DNA of 9,597 nt from UBA11524 sp964383815 (GTDB lineage Bacteria > Bacillota > Clostridia > Christensenellales > Aristaeellaceae), in NCBI GenBank assembly GCA_964383815.1, contig CAYLIC010000063.1, positions 1-9,597 on the forward strand, read 5' to 3'. The position numbers and the translations under genes were made by a program. Of the stretch, positions 1-9,597 are shown piece after piece. Under the pieces are notes generated by a model. The model saw only the letters and a program-made list of their open reading frames with translations. It was not told where the DNA came from and did not search any database. Every line of letters starts with the position of its first letter. The first letter of the stretch is position 1.

Positions 1-11
1 ATACGAATGCA

Positions 12-56
12 GTCAGAGGGCCTGCGGGCCCTCCGACACCTCCCGGAGGTTTTTTT
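12..56 (+). terminator. Compound rho-independent terminator of an upstream unit
   Basis: A GC-rich hairpin (stem GAGGGCC 16-22 with GGCCCTC 27-33, extended by GTC 12-14 with GAC 35-37) is followed at once by a short hairpin (ACCTC 38-42 with GAGGT 46-50) running into a tract of seven T (50-56). This is the form of an intrinsic terminator on the plus strand. CCTCCG (30-35) can pair instead with CGGAGG (44-49), which would compete with the first hairpin. The gene being terminated lies outside the window. Confidence 0.75.
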
Positions 57-67
57 GACAGGCTAAC

Positions 68-95
68 GCCTGCATCTTTGCGGATGCAGGCTTTT
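68..95 (+). terminator. Second rho-independent terminator before ispG
   Basis: A perfect 9-bp stem, GCCTGCATC (68-76) with GATGCAGGC (83-91), has a 6-base loop and is followed by TTTT (92-95). With the preceding hairpin it makes a tandem terminator, which insulates the ispG unit from upstream transcription. The T tract is short, so it may be the weaker of the two. There is no T tract in the other orientation. Confidence 0.7.
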
Positions 96-98
96 GTA

Positions 99-127
99 TT
101 GACTTTCCATGCCTGTCGTGCTACTGT
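99..127 (+). promoter_or_regulatory. Probable housekeeping (SigA-type) promoter of ispG-polC
   Basis: TTGACT at 99-104 matches the -35 consensus at five of six positions. After a 17-base spacer comes TACTGT (122-127), a poor -10 hexamer, but preceded by TGC (119-121), the extended -10 element that can compensate for a weak hexamer. It lies just after the tandem terminators and about 50 bases before the ispG start, where a promoter is needed. Assigned by eye only. Confidence 0.5.
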
Positions 128-178
128 TTTGGTGTACCAGGCGACATTTTTCTTTCCGATTACAGAGGAGGTTCCACC

Positions 179-1231
179 ATGTATAAGACCCGCCTTGTTT
201 CCGTTGGCAGGCTGACCATGGGCGGCAGCAACCCGGTGTGGGTGCAGTCCATGACCAACACGGACACCCGGGATGTGGAAGGCACCCTGAAGCAAATCAA
301 CGCGCTGGCGAAGGCCGGGTGCGACATTGTCCGCATTTCCGTGTATGACGAGGCCTGCGCCCAGGCTGTGCGCCAGCTGGTGGATCGCTCCCCTGTGCCG
401 CTGGTGGCGGACATTCACTTCGATCACCGCCTGGCTGTGCTGGCGGCGGAAAACGGCATCAGCAAGCTGCGGATCAACCCCGGCAACATTGGCGGCGAAG
501 GCAATGTGAAGGTGCTTGCCGCCTGCGCCAAAATGCACCGCATTCCCATCCGCATCGGCGTAAACTCCGGCTCCATTGAAAAGGATATCCTGGCCAAGTA
601 TGGCGGTCCCTGCGCGGAAGGCATGGTGGAATCCGCCCTGCAGCATGCCCGGATGCTGGAAAAGGAAGGCTTTGAGGACATTGTCCTCTCCATGAAGGCC
701 AGCGATGTACGCCTCACCGTGGAGGCCTGCGAGCTGGCTGCCCAGCGGTGCGATTATCCCCTGCACCTGGGCGTGACCGAGGCGGGCCTGCCCGGGCAGG
801 GCACCATCAAGAGTGCCATTGGCATTGGCAGCCTGCTGCTGAAGGGCATTGGCAACACCATCCGCGTCAGCCTGACAGGCGACCCCCTGCCCGAGGCACA
901 GGCCGCCTGGGACATTCTCCGGGCGCTGAACCTGCGCACCCAGGGTGTACAGCTGATTTCCTGCCCTACCTGCGGGCGCACCTGCATTGATGTGGCTGGC
1001 ATTGCCGCCCGGGTGGAGAAGGAGCTGGCGGACATCCGCGTGCCGCTGAAGGTTGCCGTTATGGGCTGCGTGGTGAATGGCCCCGGTGAGGCCCGGGAGG
1101 CCGATGTGGGCATTGCCGGCGGGAAAACCGGCGGCGCACTTTTTGTGAAGGGACAAACTGCCATGCGGGTGGATGGCGACCTGGCGGAGGCCCTGATCCG
1201 CGCCGCCCGCCGCATTGCGGAAACGAAATAA
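179..1231 (+). CDS. ispG: 4-hydroxy-3-methylbut-2-enyl diphosphate synthase IspG (GcpE)
   Basis: IspG catalyses the penultimate step of the MEP isoprenoid pathway in the cytoplasm: reductive ring opening of methylerythritol cyclodiphosphate to HMBPP, using a [4Fe-4S] cluster. The 350-residue length fits the short bacterial form without the plant-type insert. Residues 1 to about 245 form the TIM-barrel part. The C-terminal iron-sulfur domain shows CPTCGRTC with Cys262 and Cys265, then MGCVVNGPGE with Cys297 and Glu304. These are the three cluster cysteines and the glutamate that supplies the fourth ligand in this family. The ATG at 179 is preceded by GAGGAGG (165-171) at a 7-base spacing. It ends one base before the polC start, so the two are co-transcribed and probably translationally coupled. 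In many Clostridia dxr and rseP precede ispG; here terminators precede it, so the unit appears to begin with ispG. Confidence 0.98.
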   Translation: MYKTRLVSVGRLTMGGSNPVWVQSMTNTDTRDVEGTLKQINALAKAGCDIVRISVYDEACAQAVRQLVDRSPVPLVADIHFDHRLAVLAAENGISKLRINPGNIGGEGNVKVLAACAKMHRIPIRIGVNSGSIEKDILAKYGGPCAEGMVESALQHARMLEKEGFEDIVLSMKASDVRLTVEACELAAQRCDYPLHLGVTEAGLPGQGTIKSAIGIGSLLLKGIGNTIRVSLTGDPLPEAQAAWDILRALNLRTQGVQLISCPTCGRTCIDVAGIAARVEKELADIRVPLKVAVMGCVVNGPGEAREADVGIAGGKTGGALFVKGQTAMRVDGDLAEALIRAARRIAETK

Positions 1232-1232
1232 C

Positions 1233-4200
1233 ATGAGCTACGAAGATCTTCTGGGGCAGATCTATCAGGAGCTGCCCCACCTGAAAGGCCAGCTGCGCAC
1301 GCCGCAGGTGGTGTATGTGAAGGCCCAGGGAAAGGTATACATTTCCTTTGAAAGCCTGACCCTTGTGGAGGAGGATACCTTTTTGCGCCTGGAGAAGATT
1401 CTCCGGCGCATTTTCCCGCAGAAGCCCCTGGCGCTGCGGGTGGTCAGCCCTGGGCTGAAGGAGGACTTTCTGCAGAACATCGGCGCCTACAAGCAGGTGC
1501 TGACGGACTTCCTCAAGCGCAACTACCCTGCCTCCGTCAGCTGGATGGATCAGATTGACTGGCGCTGCGAGGGTGACCGGATTACCCTCACCTTCCCCGA
1601 CCCATTCTCCCTGGAATACATGGGCAGGCAAAATGTTGCCGCCAGGCTGGCCCAGGCGGTGAAGGACATTTTCTCCGCTAATGTGACGGTGGAGCTGACC
1701 CTGGCAGGCGACCAGGAGGCCCGGCTGGCTGCCCTGCGCGCCCAGCGGGAAAAGGAGCAGAGCCAGGCCATTTCCGCCAGGGAGCTGGCTGCGCGCTATG
1801 GGCAGGAGGAAAAGGGAAAAAAGGAGCGCAAGCCTGCTGCGCCCCGGGAGAAAAAGCCCGATGCCACACCCCCGCGCAAAAAGGACGACACCCTGCCCCA
1901 GATGACCAGCACCGCCCTGGGCAAGCCCATCATAGGCCGGGGCATTGCGGACAGGCCCGTCGAAATGAAGGAGCTTGCCAGCGACAGCGGTCTGGTGGTG
2001 GTGCAGGGGGATATTTTCAAGCTGGAAACCAAGGAGCTGAAGGGCGGCGAGCTGCTGCTGGTCACCTTCGCGATAACGGACTACACCTCCTCCATTCTCT
2101 GCAAAACCTTTATGCGCTTCCGCAACCAGCGCTTTGCCAAAAAGCAGGATGATGCCGCTCCGCCGCCGCCCATTACCGAGGAGGAGCGCAAGGCGGTGAT
2201 GGACAAGGTGGAGCAAATCAAAATGGGCATGAACGTGAAGGTTCGCGGCGAGTGCCTGTACGACAGCTTTGCCAAGGAGCTTTCCATTTCCGTCCGGGAC
2301 ATGGTGCCCATGGAGCGCATTGAACGGGAGGACACTGCCCAGGAGAAGCGCATTGAGCTGCACATGCACACCAACATGTCCACCATGGACGCCCTGACCC
2401 CCGCAGGCGATTTGATTAAGCGGGCTATCAAGTGGGGGCATCCCGCTGTGGCCATTACGGATCACGGCGTGGTGCAGGCGTTCCCGGCAGCGTTCAACGC
2501 GGTGAAAAAGCAGGATATTAAGCTGATTCCCGGTTGCGAAGGCTATCTCATCAACGATGCGCTGGTGGTGCAGGACGCCACTGACCGCCCGGTGGATAAG
2601 CCCATTGTGGTGCTGGACTTTGAAACCACCGGCCTGAACACCCAGACAGACCGGGTGATTGAGATTGGCGCGGTGAAGCTGGTGGGCGGCACCATTGCGG
2701 ATTCCATGTCCGTGCTGGTGAACCCCAAGCAGCCCTTGAAGCCCAAGATTACAGAGATCACCGGCATCAGCGACAATATGCTGGCGGACAAGGAAACGGC
2801 AGAAACCGCCATTCCTGCCCTGATGGATTTCATTGGGGACAGCCCTATTGCCGCCCACAACGCCAGCTTTGATGCAGGCGTATTGAAGGCCGAGCTGCGC
2901 CGCCTGGGCCGCAGCTTTGATGCGCCCGTTTTGGACACCCTAACCCTGGCCCGGAAGCTGTATCCGGAAATGAAGAGCCACAAGCTGGGAACCGTGTGCA
3001 AGCAGCTGGGCGTGAGCCTGAAGAATGCCCACAGGGCCGTCCACGATGCCACCGCTACTGCCCAGGTGCTGGCCCGCATGTATAAAGAGGCAGAGGAAAA
3101 GCACGGCGTTACCACCCTGGCAGGCCTGAACACCATCAGGGGCGGCGCCATTGGCGAGAGCTTCCATGTGATTCTCCTGGTGAAGACCCAGGAGGGTCTG
3201 GTGAACCTGAACCGGCTGGTGTCCATCAGCCACCTGGACTACTTCCGCCGCCGCCCGCACATGCCCAAAAACATCATCCAGCAGTACCGGGAAGGCCTCA
3301 TCATCGGCTCTGCCTGCGAGGCGGGGGAGCTGTTTCAGGCGGTGCTCAAGGGTGAAAGCTGGGAGAAGCTGAAGGAAATTGCCAGCTGGTACGACTATCT
3401 GGAAATTCAGCCTATTGGCAACAATGAGTTTATGCTCCGCAACGGCATGGTGAAGGACGAGGAAGGTTTGCGGGATTTGAACCGCACCATCGTCAAGCTG
3501 GGCGACGAACTGGGCCTGCCCGTTGTCGCCACAGGGGATGTGCACTTCCTTGACCCCCATAACGCCATTAACCGGGCCATTATTCAGGCAGGTATGGGCT
3601 TTGACGACTGCGACCAGCAGGCGCCCCTGTACTTCAAAACCACCAACGAAATGCTGGACGAGTTTGCCTACCTGGGCAAGGAAAAGGCTTACGAGGTGGT
3701 GATTGCCAATCCCCGTAAGATTGCCGATCAGGTGGACACGCTGCAGCTGTTCCCCAAGCATCCCAGGGGTGAGGACACCTTCCAGCCCCTGTGGGAGGAT
3801 GCGGCGGATAATATTCAGAACATGACCTGGAGCACCGCCAGGGAAATGTATGGCGATGACCTGCCGGACATTGTGGTCAAGCGCATTGAAAAGGAACTGA
3901 AATCCATCATCGGCTATGGCTTCGCCACCCTGTACAACATTGCACAGAAGCTGGTGAAAAAGTCCAACGATGACGGCTACCTGGTGGGCTCCCGCGGCTC
4001 CGTTGGCTCCAGCCTGGTGGCCCGCATGTGCGGCATTACCGAGGTAAACGCCCTGCCGCCCCACTACCGCTGCACCCATTGCCGCAAGGGTTTCTTCGAT
4101 GTGGACAAGTCCAAGTACCAGGTGGGCGTTGACCTGCCGGACAGGGATTGCCCCATCTGCGGTCAGCCGCTGACCAAGGACGGCTTTGACATTCCTTTCG

Positions 4201-5657
4201 AGGTGTTTCTGGGCTTTGAGGGCGACAAGGTACCCGACATTGACCTGAACTTCTCCGGCGAATATCAAAACCGTGCTCACCACTATGTGGAGGAACTTTT
4301 CGGCCACGACCATGTGTTCCGGGCCGGCACCATCAGCGGTCTGGCGGACAAAACCGCCTACGGCTACGTTTCAAAATACCTGGAGGAACGTGGCATCCAG
4401 GCCGGCAACACGGAAAAGGAACGCCTGATGGCCGGCTGCGTGGGTGTGAAGCGCACCACCGGTCAGCACCCGGGTGGCATGGTGGTTGTGCCCAAGGAGT
4501 ATGAAATCTACCAGTTCACCGCCGTCAACCACCCCGCGGACGACCTGAACAGCGATTTTACCACCACCCACTTCGATTTCAACTCCATGCACGATATTCT
4601 TGTGAAGCTGGACTGCCTGGGCCACGATGACCCCACCGTGATCCACATGCTGCAGGAGCTGACCGGCATCTCCCCCCTGGACGTGCCCCTGGACGACCCG
4701 GCCGTGCGCAGCCTGTTTCAGTCCCCGGAGGCGCTGGGTGTTACCAAGGAGCAGATCGACTGCACCACAGGCACCTTTGGCATACCGGAGTTTGGCACAG
4801 GGTTTGTCCGTGGCATGCTGGATGACACAAGACCCACCACCATGGAGGAGCTGATCCGCATTTCCGGCCTGTCCCACGGCACAGACGTGTGGCTGGGCAA
4901 CGCACAGGACCTGATTCGCTCCGGTACCGCTGCCCTGCGGGAATGCGTGTGCTGCCGTGATGACATCATGAATTACCTAATTGACCGTGGTGTGCAGCCC
5001 AAGCTGGCCTTTACCACCATGGAGAGTGTCCGCAAGGGCAAGGGCCTGAAGCCGGAAATGGAGCAGGCCATGTATGATAACCATGTGCCCCAGTGGTTCA
5101 TTGATTCCTGCAAGAAGATTAAATACATGTTCCCCAAGGGGCACGCCGTGGCGTATGTCACCAGCGCCCTTCGCATTGCCTGGTTCAAGGTGCACCATCC
5201 CCAGGCGTACTACTGCGCCTATTTCACCGTCCGTGGCGATGGCTTTGATGCCTCCACCATGCTCTGCGACCCGGATACCCTGCGCCAGCGCATACGGGAC
5301 ATTAAGAACAACGACAAGGCTACCGCCAAGGACAAAGAAGCCCAAACCTCCCTGGAATTGGTGCTGGAAATGAACATGCGGGGCATCAAGTTTCTGCCTG
5401 TTGACCTGTACAAGAGCCAGGTCAGCCGGTTTGTGATTGAAGACGGCAACCTGCGCTGCCCCTTCACCAGCCTTGGCGGCCTGGGCGAATCCGCCGCCCT
5501 GCCCATTGTGGCTGCCCGGGAGGAGCGTCCCTTCCTGTCCGTGGAGGATTTGCAGGAGCGGGGACACGTTTCCAACACGGTGGTGGAACTGCTCCGGGCC
5601 CAGGGCGCCCTGGAAGGCCTGAGCGCTACCAGCCAGGTATCCCTGTTTGATATGTAA
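1233..5657 (+). CDS. polC: DNA polymerase III alpha subunit, PolC type
   Basis: PolC is the main replicative polymerase of low-GC Gram-positive lineages, with built-in 3'-5' proofreading. The product is 1474 residues, slightly longer than the roughly 1440 usual in Bacillus. Visible order: N-terminal domain (1-190); lysine/proline-rich linker (about 192-220); OB fold (about 232-365); PHP domain starting with HMH (377-379) and TDHG (409-412) and resuming after the exonuclease at GDVH (768-771). The inserted DEDDh exonuclease has Asp462/Glu464 in DFETTG, Asp547 in HNASFD, and His600/Asp605 in HRAVHD. The polymerase core has GSRGS (919-923), a four-cysteine zinc site (947, 950, 973, 976), catalytic PDIDLNFS with Asp1002 and Asp1004, and GQHPGG (1077-1082). 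The C-terminal QVSLF (1468-1472) fits the beta-clamp binding motif. I chose ATG 1233 over TTG 1215, which would lie inside ispG. Its own Shine-Dalgarno is weak, consistent with coupling to ispG. All catalytic residues I looked for are present. Confidence 0.98.
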   Translation: MSYEDLLGQIYQELPHLKGQLRTPQVVYVKAQGKVYISFESLTLVEEDTFLRLEKILRRIFPQKPLALRVVSPGLKEDFLQNIGAYKQVLTDFLKRNYPASVSWMDQIDWRCEGDRITLTFPDPFSLEYMGRQNVAARLAQAVKDIFSANVTVELTLAGDQEARLAALRAQREKEQSQAISARELAARYGQEEKGKKERKPAAPREKKPDATPPRKKDDTLPQMTSTALGKPIIGRGIADRPVEMKELASDSGLVVVQGDIFKLETKELKGGELLLVTFAITDYTSSILCKTFMRFRNQRFAKKQDDAAPPPPITEEERKAVMDKVEQIKMGMNVKVRGECLYDSFAKELSISVRDMVPMERIEREDTAQEKRIELHMHTNMSTMDALTPAGDLIKRAIKWGHPAVAITDHGVVQAFPAAFNAVKKQDIKLIPGCEGYLINDALVVQDATDRPVDKPIVVLDFETTGLNTQTDRVIEIGAVKLVGGTIADSMSVLVNPKQPLKPKITEITGISDNMLADKETAETAIPALMDFIGDSPIAAHNASFDAGVLKAELRRLGRSFDAPVLDTLTLARKLYPEMKSHKLGTVCKQLGVSLKNAHRAVHDATATAQVLARMYKEAEEKHGVTTLAGLNTIRGGAIGESFHVILLVKTQEGLVNLNRLVSISHLDYFRRRPHMPKNIIQQYREGLIIGSACEAGELFQAVLKGESWEKLKEIASWYDYLEIQPIGNNEFMLRNGMVKDEEGLRDLNRTIVKLGDELGLPVVATGDVHFLDPHNAINRAIIQAGMGFDDCDQQAPLYFKTTNEMLDEFAYLGKEKAYEVVIANPRKIADQVDTLQLFPKHPRGEDTFQPLWEDAADNIQNMTWSTAREMYGDDLPDIVVKRIEKELKSIIGYGFATLYNIAQKLVKKSNDDGYLVGSRGSVGSSLVARMCGITEVNALPPHYRCTHCRKGFFDVDKSKYQVGVDLPDRDCPICGQPLTKDGFDIPFEVFLGFEGDKVPDIDLNFSGEYQNRAHHYVEELFGHDHVFRAGTISGLADKTAYGYVSKYLEERGIQAGNTEKERLMAGCVGVKRTTGQHPGGMVVVPKEYEIYQFTAVNHPADDLNSDFTTTHFDFNSMHDILVKLDCLGHDDPTVIHMLQELTGISPLDVPLDDPAVRSLFQSPEALGVTKEQIDCTTGTFGIPEFGTGFVRGMLDDTRPTTMEELIRISGLSHGTDVWLGNAQDLIRSGTAALRECVCCRDDIMNYLIDRGVQPKLAFTTMESVRKGKGLKPEMEQAMYDNHVPQWFIDSCKKIKYMFPKGHAVAYVTSALRIAWFKVHHPQAYYCAYFTVRGDGFDASTMLCDPDTLRQRIRDIKNNDKATAKDKEAQTSLELVLEMNMRGIKFLPVDLYKSQVSRFVIEDGNLRCPFTSLGGLGESAALPIVAAREERPFLSVEDLQERGHVSNTVVELLRAQGALEGLSATSQVSLFDM

Positions 5658-5670
5658 GGAGGAGGTTTCC

Positions 5671-6468
5671 GTGCCTCAGCTACACCGGGCCAGGGCGGTC
5701 GCCATTGGCAACGAGGGCGATATGCTCCGGCTGAACCGGGCCCTTTTGCGCAACATGAATGCACTGCCCCAGCAAGAGGACGGCCCGCAGCCAACCCTAA
5801 ACCAGCTATGCGGGCTGGTGCAGCAAGCCGCCCGGCGGGAGGGTGACCCATACAGCGGCTTTCTCTACCCCATGGTGAACCCCACGCCCTTCGGCAGCGC
5901 TAAGGCGCCCACCTGCCGCTATACCCTGCGGAAGGAACCCTGCGGCCTGTACACCGCCTGCTTTGCCTACGAAAGCGAGAAACCCTTTCAGCCGGAGGAC
6001 TGGCTGCAGCTCCACCTGCAGTGCGGGCGCATCCCCATGCTGGCTCTCCACGCCAGCTGGGATTTTGCCCTGGACAAGGGCCTGGCGGTTTTCTCCGGCG
6101 GCTCCCTGCAGGAAAGCTGGGAGCGCATGGGCGAATGCTGGCTGTGGCTCATCCACCAGTACGAGTTTGGCTATCCGCCGGAGGAGGCCGTGGAGCGCCT
6201 GAAAAAGCTGGAGGTCACCCTCCGCCGGGAGGATTACGACCAGTCCATCACCCAGCTATTGCAAAGCTGTTCAGGCAACCTGCGCCGCCTGGGCGACACG
6301 GCGGATATCACCCGGGAAAGCCTTTCCGCCGCCCAGGAGCAGAGGGACACCTCCCGGCTGTTTGGCATGATTTGCCGCATTGGCGAAGGCGCCCTGTGGG
6401 AAACCGAGCACAACGCCCGCTGGCTGGCCTGTCTGGAGGCCGTGCAGCAGGCCTGGGCCCAGGCATAA
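5671..6468 (+). CDS. Conserved-looking protein of unknown function between polC and yabP
   Basis: I do not recognise this 265-residue protein. It appears soluble, with no signal peptide or membrane segment. The first ~35 residues look helical. A middle part (about residues 55-150) is rich in aromatics and cysteines and carries YPMVNPTPFG, CRYTLRKEPCG and CGRIPMLALHASWDF. The C-terminal half (about 155-265) looks mainly helical and charged, so a coiled or helical-bundle domain is possible. GTG 5671 is preferred because GGAGGAGG (5658-5665) lies right before it. That Shine-Dalgarno abuts the polC stop (5655-5657), so translation is probably coupled to polC. Codon use and GC resemble the neighbours, giving no sign of recent transfer. 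Position suggests co-expression with polC and possibly with the sporulation genes downstream, but no function can be assigned. Confidence 0.85.
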   Translation: MPQLHRARAVAIGNEGDMLRLNRALLRNMNALPQQEDGPQPTLNQLCGLVQQAARREGDPYSGFLYPMVNPTPFGSAKAPTCRYTLRKEPCGLYTACFAYESEKPFQPEDWLQLHLQCGRIPMLALHASWDFALDKGLAVFSGGSLQESWERMGECWLWLIHQYEFGYPPEEAVERLKKLEVTLRREDYDQSITQLLQSCSGNLRRLGDTADITRESLSAAQEQRDTSRLFGMICRIGEGALWETEHNARWLACLEAVQQAWAQA

Positions 6469-6491
6469 CTTCCCTGCCCGGCGCATAGCCT
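6462..6491 (+). promoter_or_regulatory. Candidate SigE-type promoter of yabP-yabQ-divIC
   Basis: GCATAAC (6463-6469) matches five of seven positions of the Bacillus SigE -35 consensus KMATATT. After 14 bases, CATAGCCT (6484-6491) matches six of eight positions of the -10 consensus CATACAHT. The spacer is in the normal range. In Bacillus the yabP region is SigE-controlled, which supports the reading. A caution is that the predicted start site falls near 6498, at the front of the yabP Shine-Dalgarno, so the leader would be very short. The -35 overlaps the stop codon of the preceding gene. Confidence 0.35.
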
Positions 6492-9400
6492 TTCTGCAAG
6501 GAGGGATGCCCCATGCAGAAAACCTCAACCCCCGAAAGGCCCTTTGGCCTGACCATCGACCGCCGGGCAAAGGCCACCCTGTCCGGCGTGACGGACGTGG
6601 AGAGCTTTGACGAGCATGCCGTCATCCTGCACACCCACGGCGGGCGGCTGATTGTTTCCGGCAGCGGGCTGCATGTGTCCAGCCTGCAGCTGGAGGAAGG
6701 CCGGCTCCTGCTGGAGGGCACCATTGACAGCGCTGCCTACGATGGGCCCGGCGGCAAGCGCAAGGGTGGTTTTCTCCGCCGGGCGCTGGGATGATGCTGG
6801 AGGCGCTCTTTGCCCACCAACAGCAGCAGCGGGCGTTTCTGACCCTGGTGGCCTGCGGCCTTTGCCTGGGGCTGATGCTCCACGCAGGCGCACTGCTGCG
6901 GCGGTTTGGGTTCCTCCGTGCGCTATGGGATGCGCTCACCGCTGCCTGTGCCGCCGCCGGGCTGTTCCTGGTGGCGCTGCGCTTCCGCAGTGGGCTGCGG
7001 GCCTATGGGGTTCTTGGGCTGCTGGTGGGCCTGTGCCTGTACATGGCCGGTGTGCTGCCGCTAACCCAGGCCGCTGGCGCGCTTGTGCGGAAAATTCAAA
7101 AAAACCGCCGTCCAAAAGCAGGAGAAACGGTGGCTGATGGGGAAACAACTGTACAAAGGAAGAAATGCGAGGTGAAGGGCTGATGAACCAGAAGGTAATC
7201 CGCTGGCCTGCACTGGCCCTGGCCGGCGTGGTCATCCTTGGGCTGTTCCTCTGGGCCTTCTGGCGCAACGGGCAGGATTTGGAGGCGGAGCAGAGCCGCC
7301 AGGCCGCCCTGCAGCGCACCCTGACCACCCTGCAAAACAATCAGGTGGATTTAACTGCCCAGCTGGCGCAGATTGGCACCAACAGCTACATCGAATACCG
7401 CGCCAGGGAGGATTACGCCTTCCTGAAGCCTGGCGAGCTGCGCTTTGAGATTGTGAATGAGGACTGCCTGGAGAATTACACCGAGGAAGAAATGAACATC
7501 CTCATGCAGGAGCTTGTGTATTAAGGGAGCCCGTTTTGTGCGGGCTTCTTTTTTCATCACTGGTAGGAGGGATTGCTCATGAAGGTTGCTGCCATTGGCA
7601 TTGGTTCCAATTCCGTCCGCATGCTGCTGATAGAGGTGCTGGGCAGCCAGTTCCGCCGCCTGCTGCGGGACAGGGAAGGCACCCGCCTGTTTGCCGGCCT
7701 GGATGCCAACCGCAACCTGACCCCATCCGCCATGGATGCTGCTGTGGCAGCCGTAGCCCGCATGGCCCGGGAGGCCCGTGCCCAGGGCGCAGAGGCGGTG
7801 CACCTGTTTGCCACATCCGCCACGCGGGATGCCGCCAACCAGGAGGAGTTTGCCGCCAGGCTCCGGCAGGAGGCCCGGGTGGACATGGAGATTTGCTCCG
7901 GCTACCGGGAGGCACAGCTGTCCTTCCTGGGCGCTACGGACGGCGGCTACAGCGGCGTGATGGACATTGGCGGCGGCTCTACCGAGCTGGTGGTGGGCCA
8001 GGGCGCCAGCCTGGTTTGCGCCTTCTCCTGCCAGATGGGCGCAGTGCGGCTGTTCCGCCAGGCACCCATCACCAGCCATGGCGACCTGCCCGCCGTGGAG
8101 CAGCTGGCGACCGCCATCCTGGAGGAGCAGCTGCGCCTGCACCCCACCCTGAACATTCCTGATAAGTGGATTGGCACCGGCGGCACCTTTACCACCCTGG
8201 CCGCCATGGTGAAGGGCATCCGCTGGACGGACCGCACCTATATGCACGGCACACCCCTGACCCTGGAGGAGGTGGAGCGCCAGGCCCTGCTCCTGGCCGA
8301 TATGCCCATGGCCCAGCGCCTGCAGCTCCCCGGCCTGCAACCCCACCGGGCGGACATTGTGGTGCACGGCATATGCATTCTCTCCGCCGCCATGAAGCGC
8401 CTGGGGATTTCCCGCATCACCGTCAGCGAATACGGCAACCTGGACGGCTACCTGAAGGAGCGCTACAGCCTGGTGGAGGCAGGGACGCTGTCCCTGCACC
8501 CTGCTTAAGGGATTTCATCCCTTAAGAATCCCCTTCTGCGCGTGTGCAGCGGGAGTTGGGGTGTTTGGCGTGTGGGGATTACAGGTCGTAGCGGACACCG
8601 TTTGCAAACAGCGTGGCCTCGGTAATGCGGATGCGCAAAATGCAGGTGTTTTCATAACAGGCGTTCACGCTGCGCACCCAGGGCTGACCATCTGCCACAG
8701 TAGCCAGCAACATAACCTGATCTTTGCCGAAGCGTTCCTGCATAATTGCTTCAGCCTTGCTGTTCCATCCAGGCATTTTCCTTTCCTCCTTTATCAAAAG
8801 GCGAAGCATTGTTGGCGGCCATCGTACTGCATTCCCCGATCATTATCAATCCTTTGGCAGGATTAGTGTTCCTTCGGCATAGGCTATCCCCAGGGAGGGA
8901 TGCCTATGTCGTTTTTGTTGCTGCTGATGCAGGAATGCTTATTCTTCCTGGGATATGTGACCGGCAAGTCGGAGTTTCCTCCGGCGCTGACCCGTGGTGA
9001 GGAGGAGCGGCTGGTGGCCCGGATGGCCTCCGGCGATGCCGCCGCCCGGGAGGAGCTCATCACCCACAACCTGCGGCTGGTGAGCCACATTGCCCGGAAA
9101 TACCAGGTGCCCGGCTATGGCCCGGATGACCTGATTTCCATCGGTGTCATTGGCCTCATCAAGGCCGTGAACAGCTTCAGGCCCGCTGCCGGCACCGCCC
9201 TGGGCACCTATGCCGCCAGGTGCATTGAGAATGAAATCCTCATGACCCTCCGCTCTTCCCGCAAGCGCCAGGGGGATGTGTCCCTGTCCGAACCCATAGG
9301 CACGGATGGCGAAGGGAACGACATCACCTTCATGGACATTCTGGGCACCGGGCAGGACGAGCTGGAGGAAACCGTGATTCGCCGGGTAACCCTGGAGAAG

Positions 9401-9597
9401 GTGCACCGGGTGCTGAGCCGCCTGCCCAGGCGGGAGCGGCTGGTGCTGGAGCTGCGCTATGGCCTGGCGGACGGCAGCACCCACCCGCAGCACGAGATTG
9501 CCAGCCTGCTGGGCCTGTCCCGGAGCTACATTTCCCGTGTGGAGAAGCACGCGGTGGCGCTTTTGCGCCAGGCGCTGGAGGAGTAAGCGCAACAAAA

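Overview
The window comes from a GC-rich, endospore-forming member of the Clostridia. Four things point there. PolC is the Gram-positive-type replicative polymerase. ispG lies directly upstream of polC, an order common in Clostridia. yabP-yabQ-divIC form the classical Firmicutes sporulation/division cluster. The last gene encodes the late mother-cell sigma factor SigK. High GC at third codon positions and strong AGGAGG-type ribosome binding sites suggest an Oscillospiraceae-like gut lineage, but the genus cannot be fixed from this sequence.

Layout. Positions 1-178 hold two rho-independent terminators closing an upstream unit outside the window, then a probable housekeeping promoter. ispG (179-1231) and polC (1233-5657) follow, one base apart. 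A 265-residue protein that I do not recognise (5671-6468) uses a Shine-Dalgarno that overlaps the polC stop. Then come yabP (6513-6794), yabQ (6791-7183) and divIC (7183-7524), joined by start/stop overlaps and closed by a terminator at 7528-7554. A Ppx/GppA-family phosphatase (7579-8508) sits just after that terminator. On the minus strand, 8579-8776 encodes a 65-residue remnant of a pyridoxamine 5'-phosphate oxidase-like flavoprotein whose middle appears to be deleted in frame. It is divergent from sigK (8906-9586).

Function. Housekeeping genes (isoprenoid precursor synthesis, replication, septum assembly) are interleaved with sporulation genes (YabP, YabQ, pro-SigK). No terminator is visible from ispG through divIC, so one transcript could cover all six genes. 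yabP also has a candidate internal SigE-type promoter. Its -35/-10/Shine-Dalgarno geometry is matched base for base in spacing by a weaker candidate in front of sigK. In Bacillus both the yabP region and sigK are mother-cell genes under SigE, so a shared promoter type is biologically sensible. It remains a reading by eye.

I see no mobile element, CRISPR array, tRNA or rRNA, and no clear novel multi-gene system. The points most worth a second look are the internally deleted flavoprotein gene, the Ppx/GppA protein with glycine where an aspartate is expected, the unknown gene after polC, the paired SigE-like promoters, and the inverted repeat between the divergent genes.
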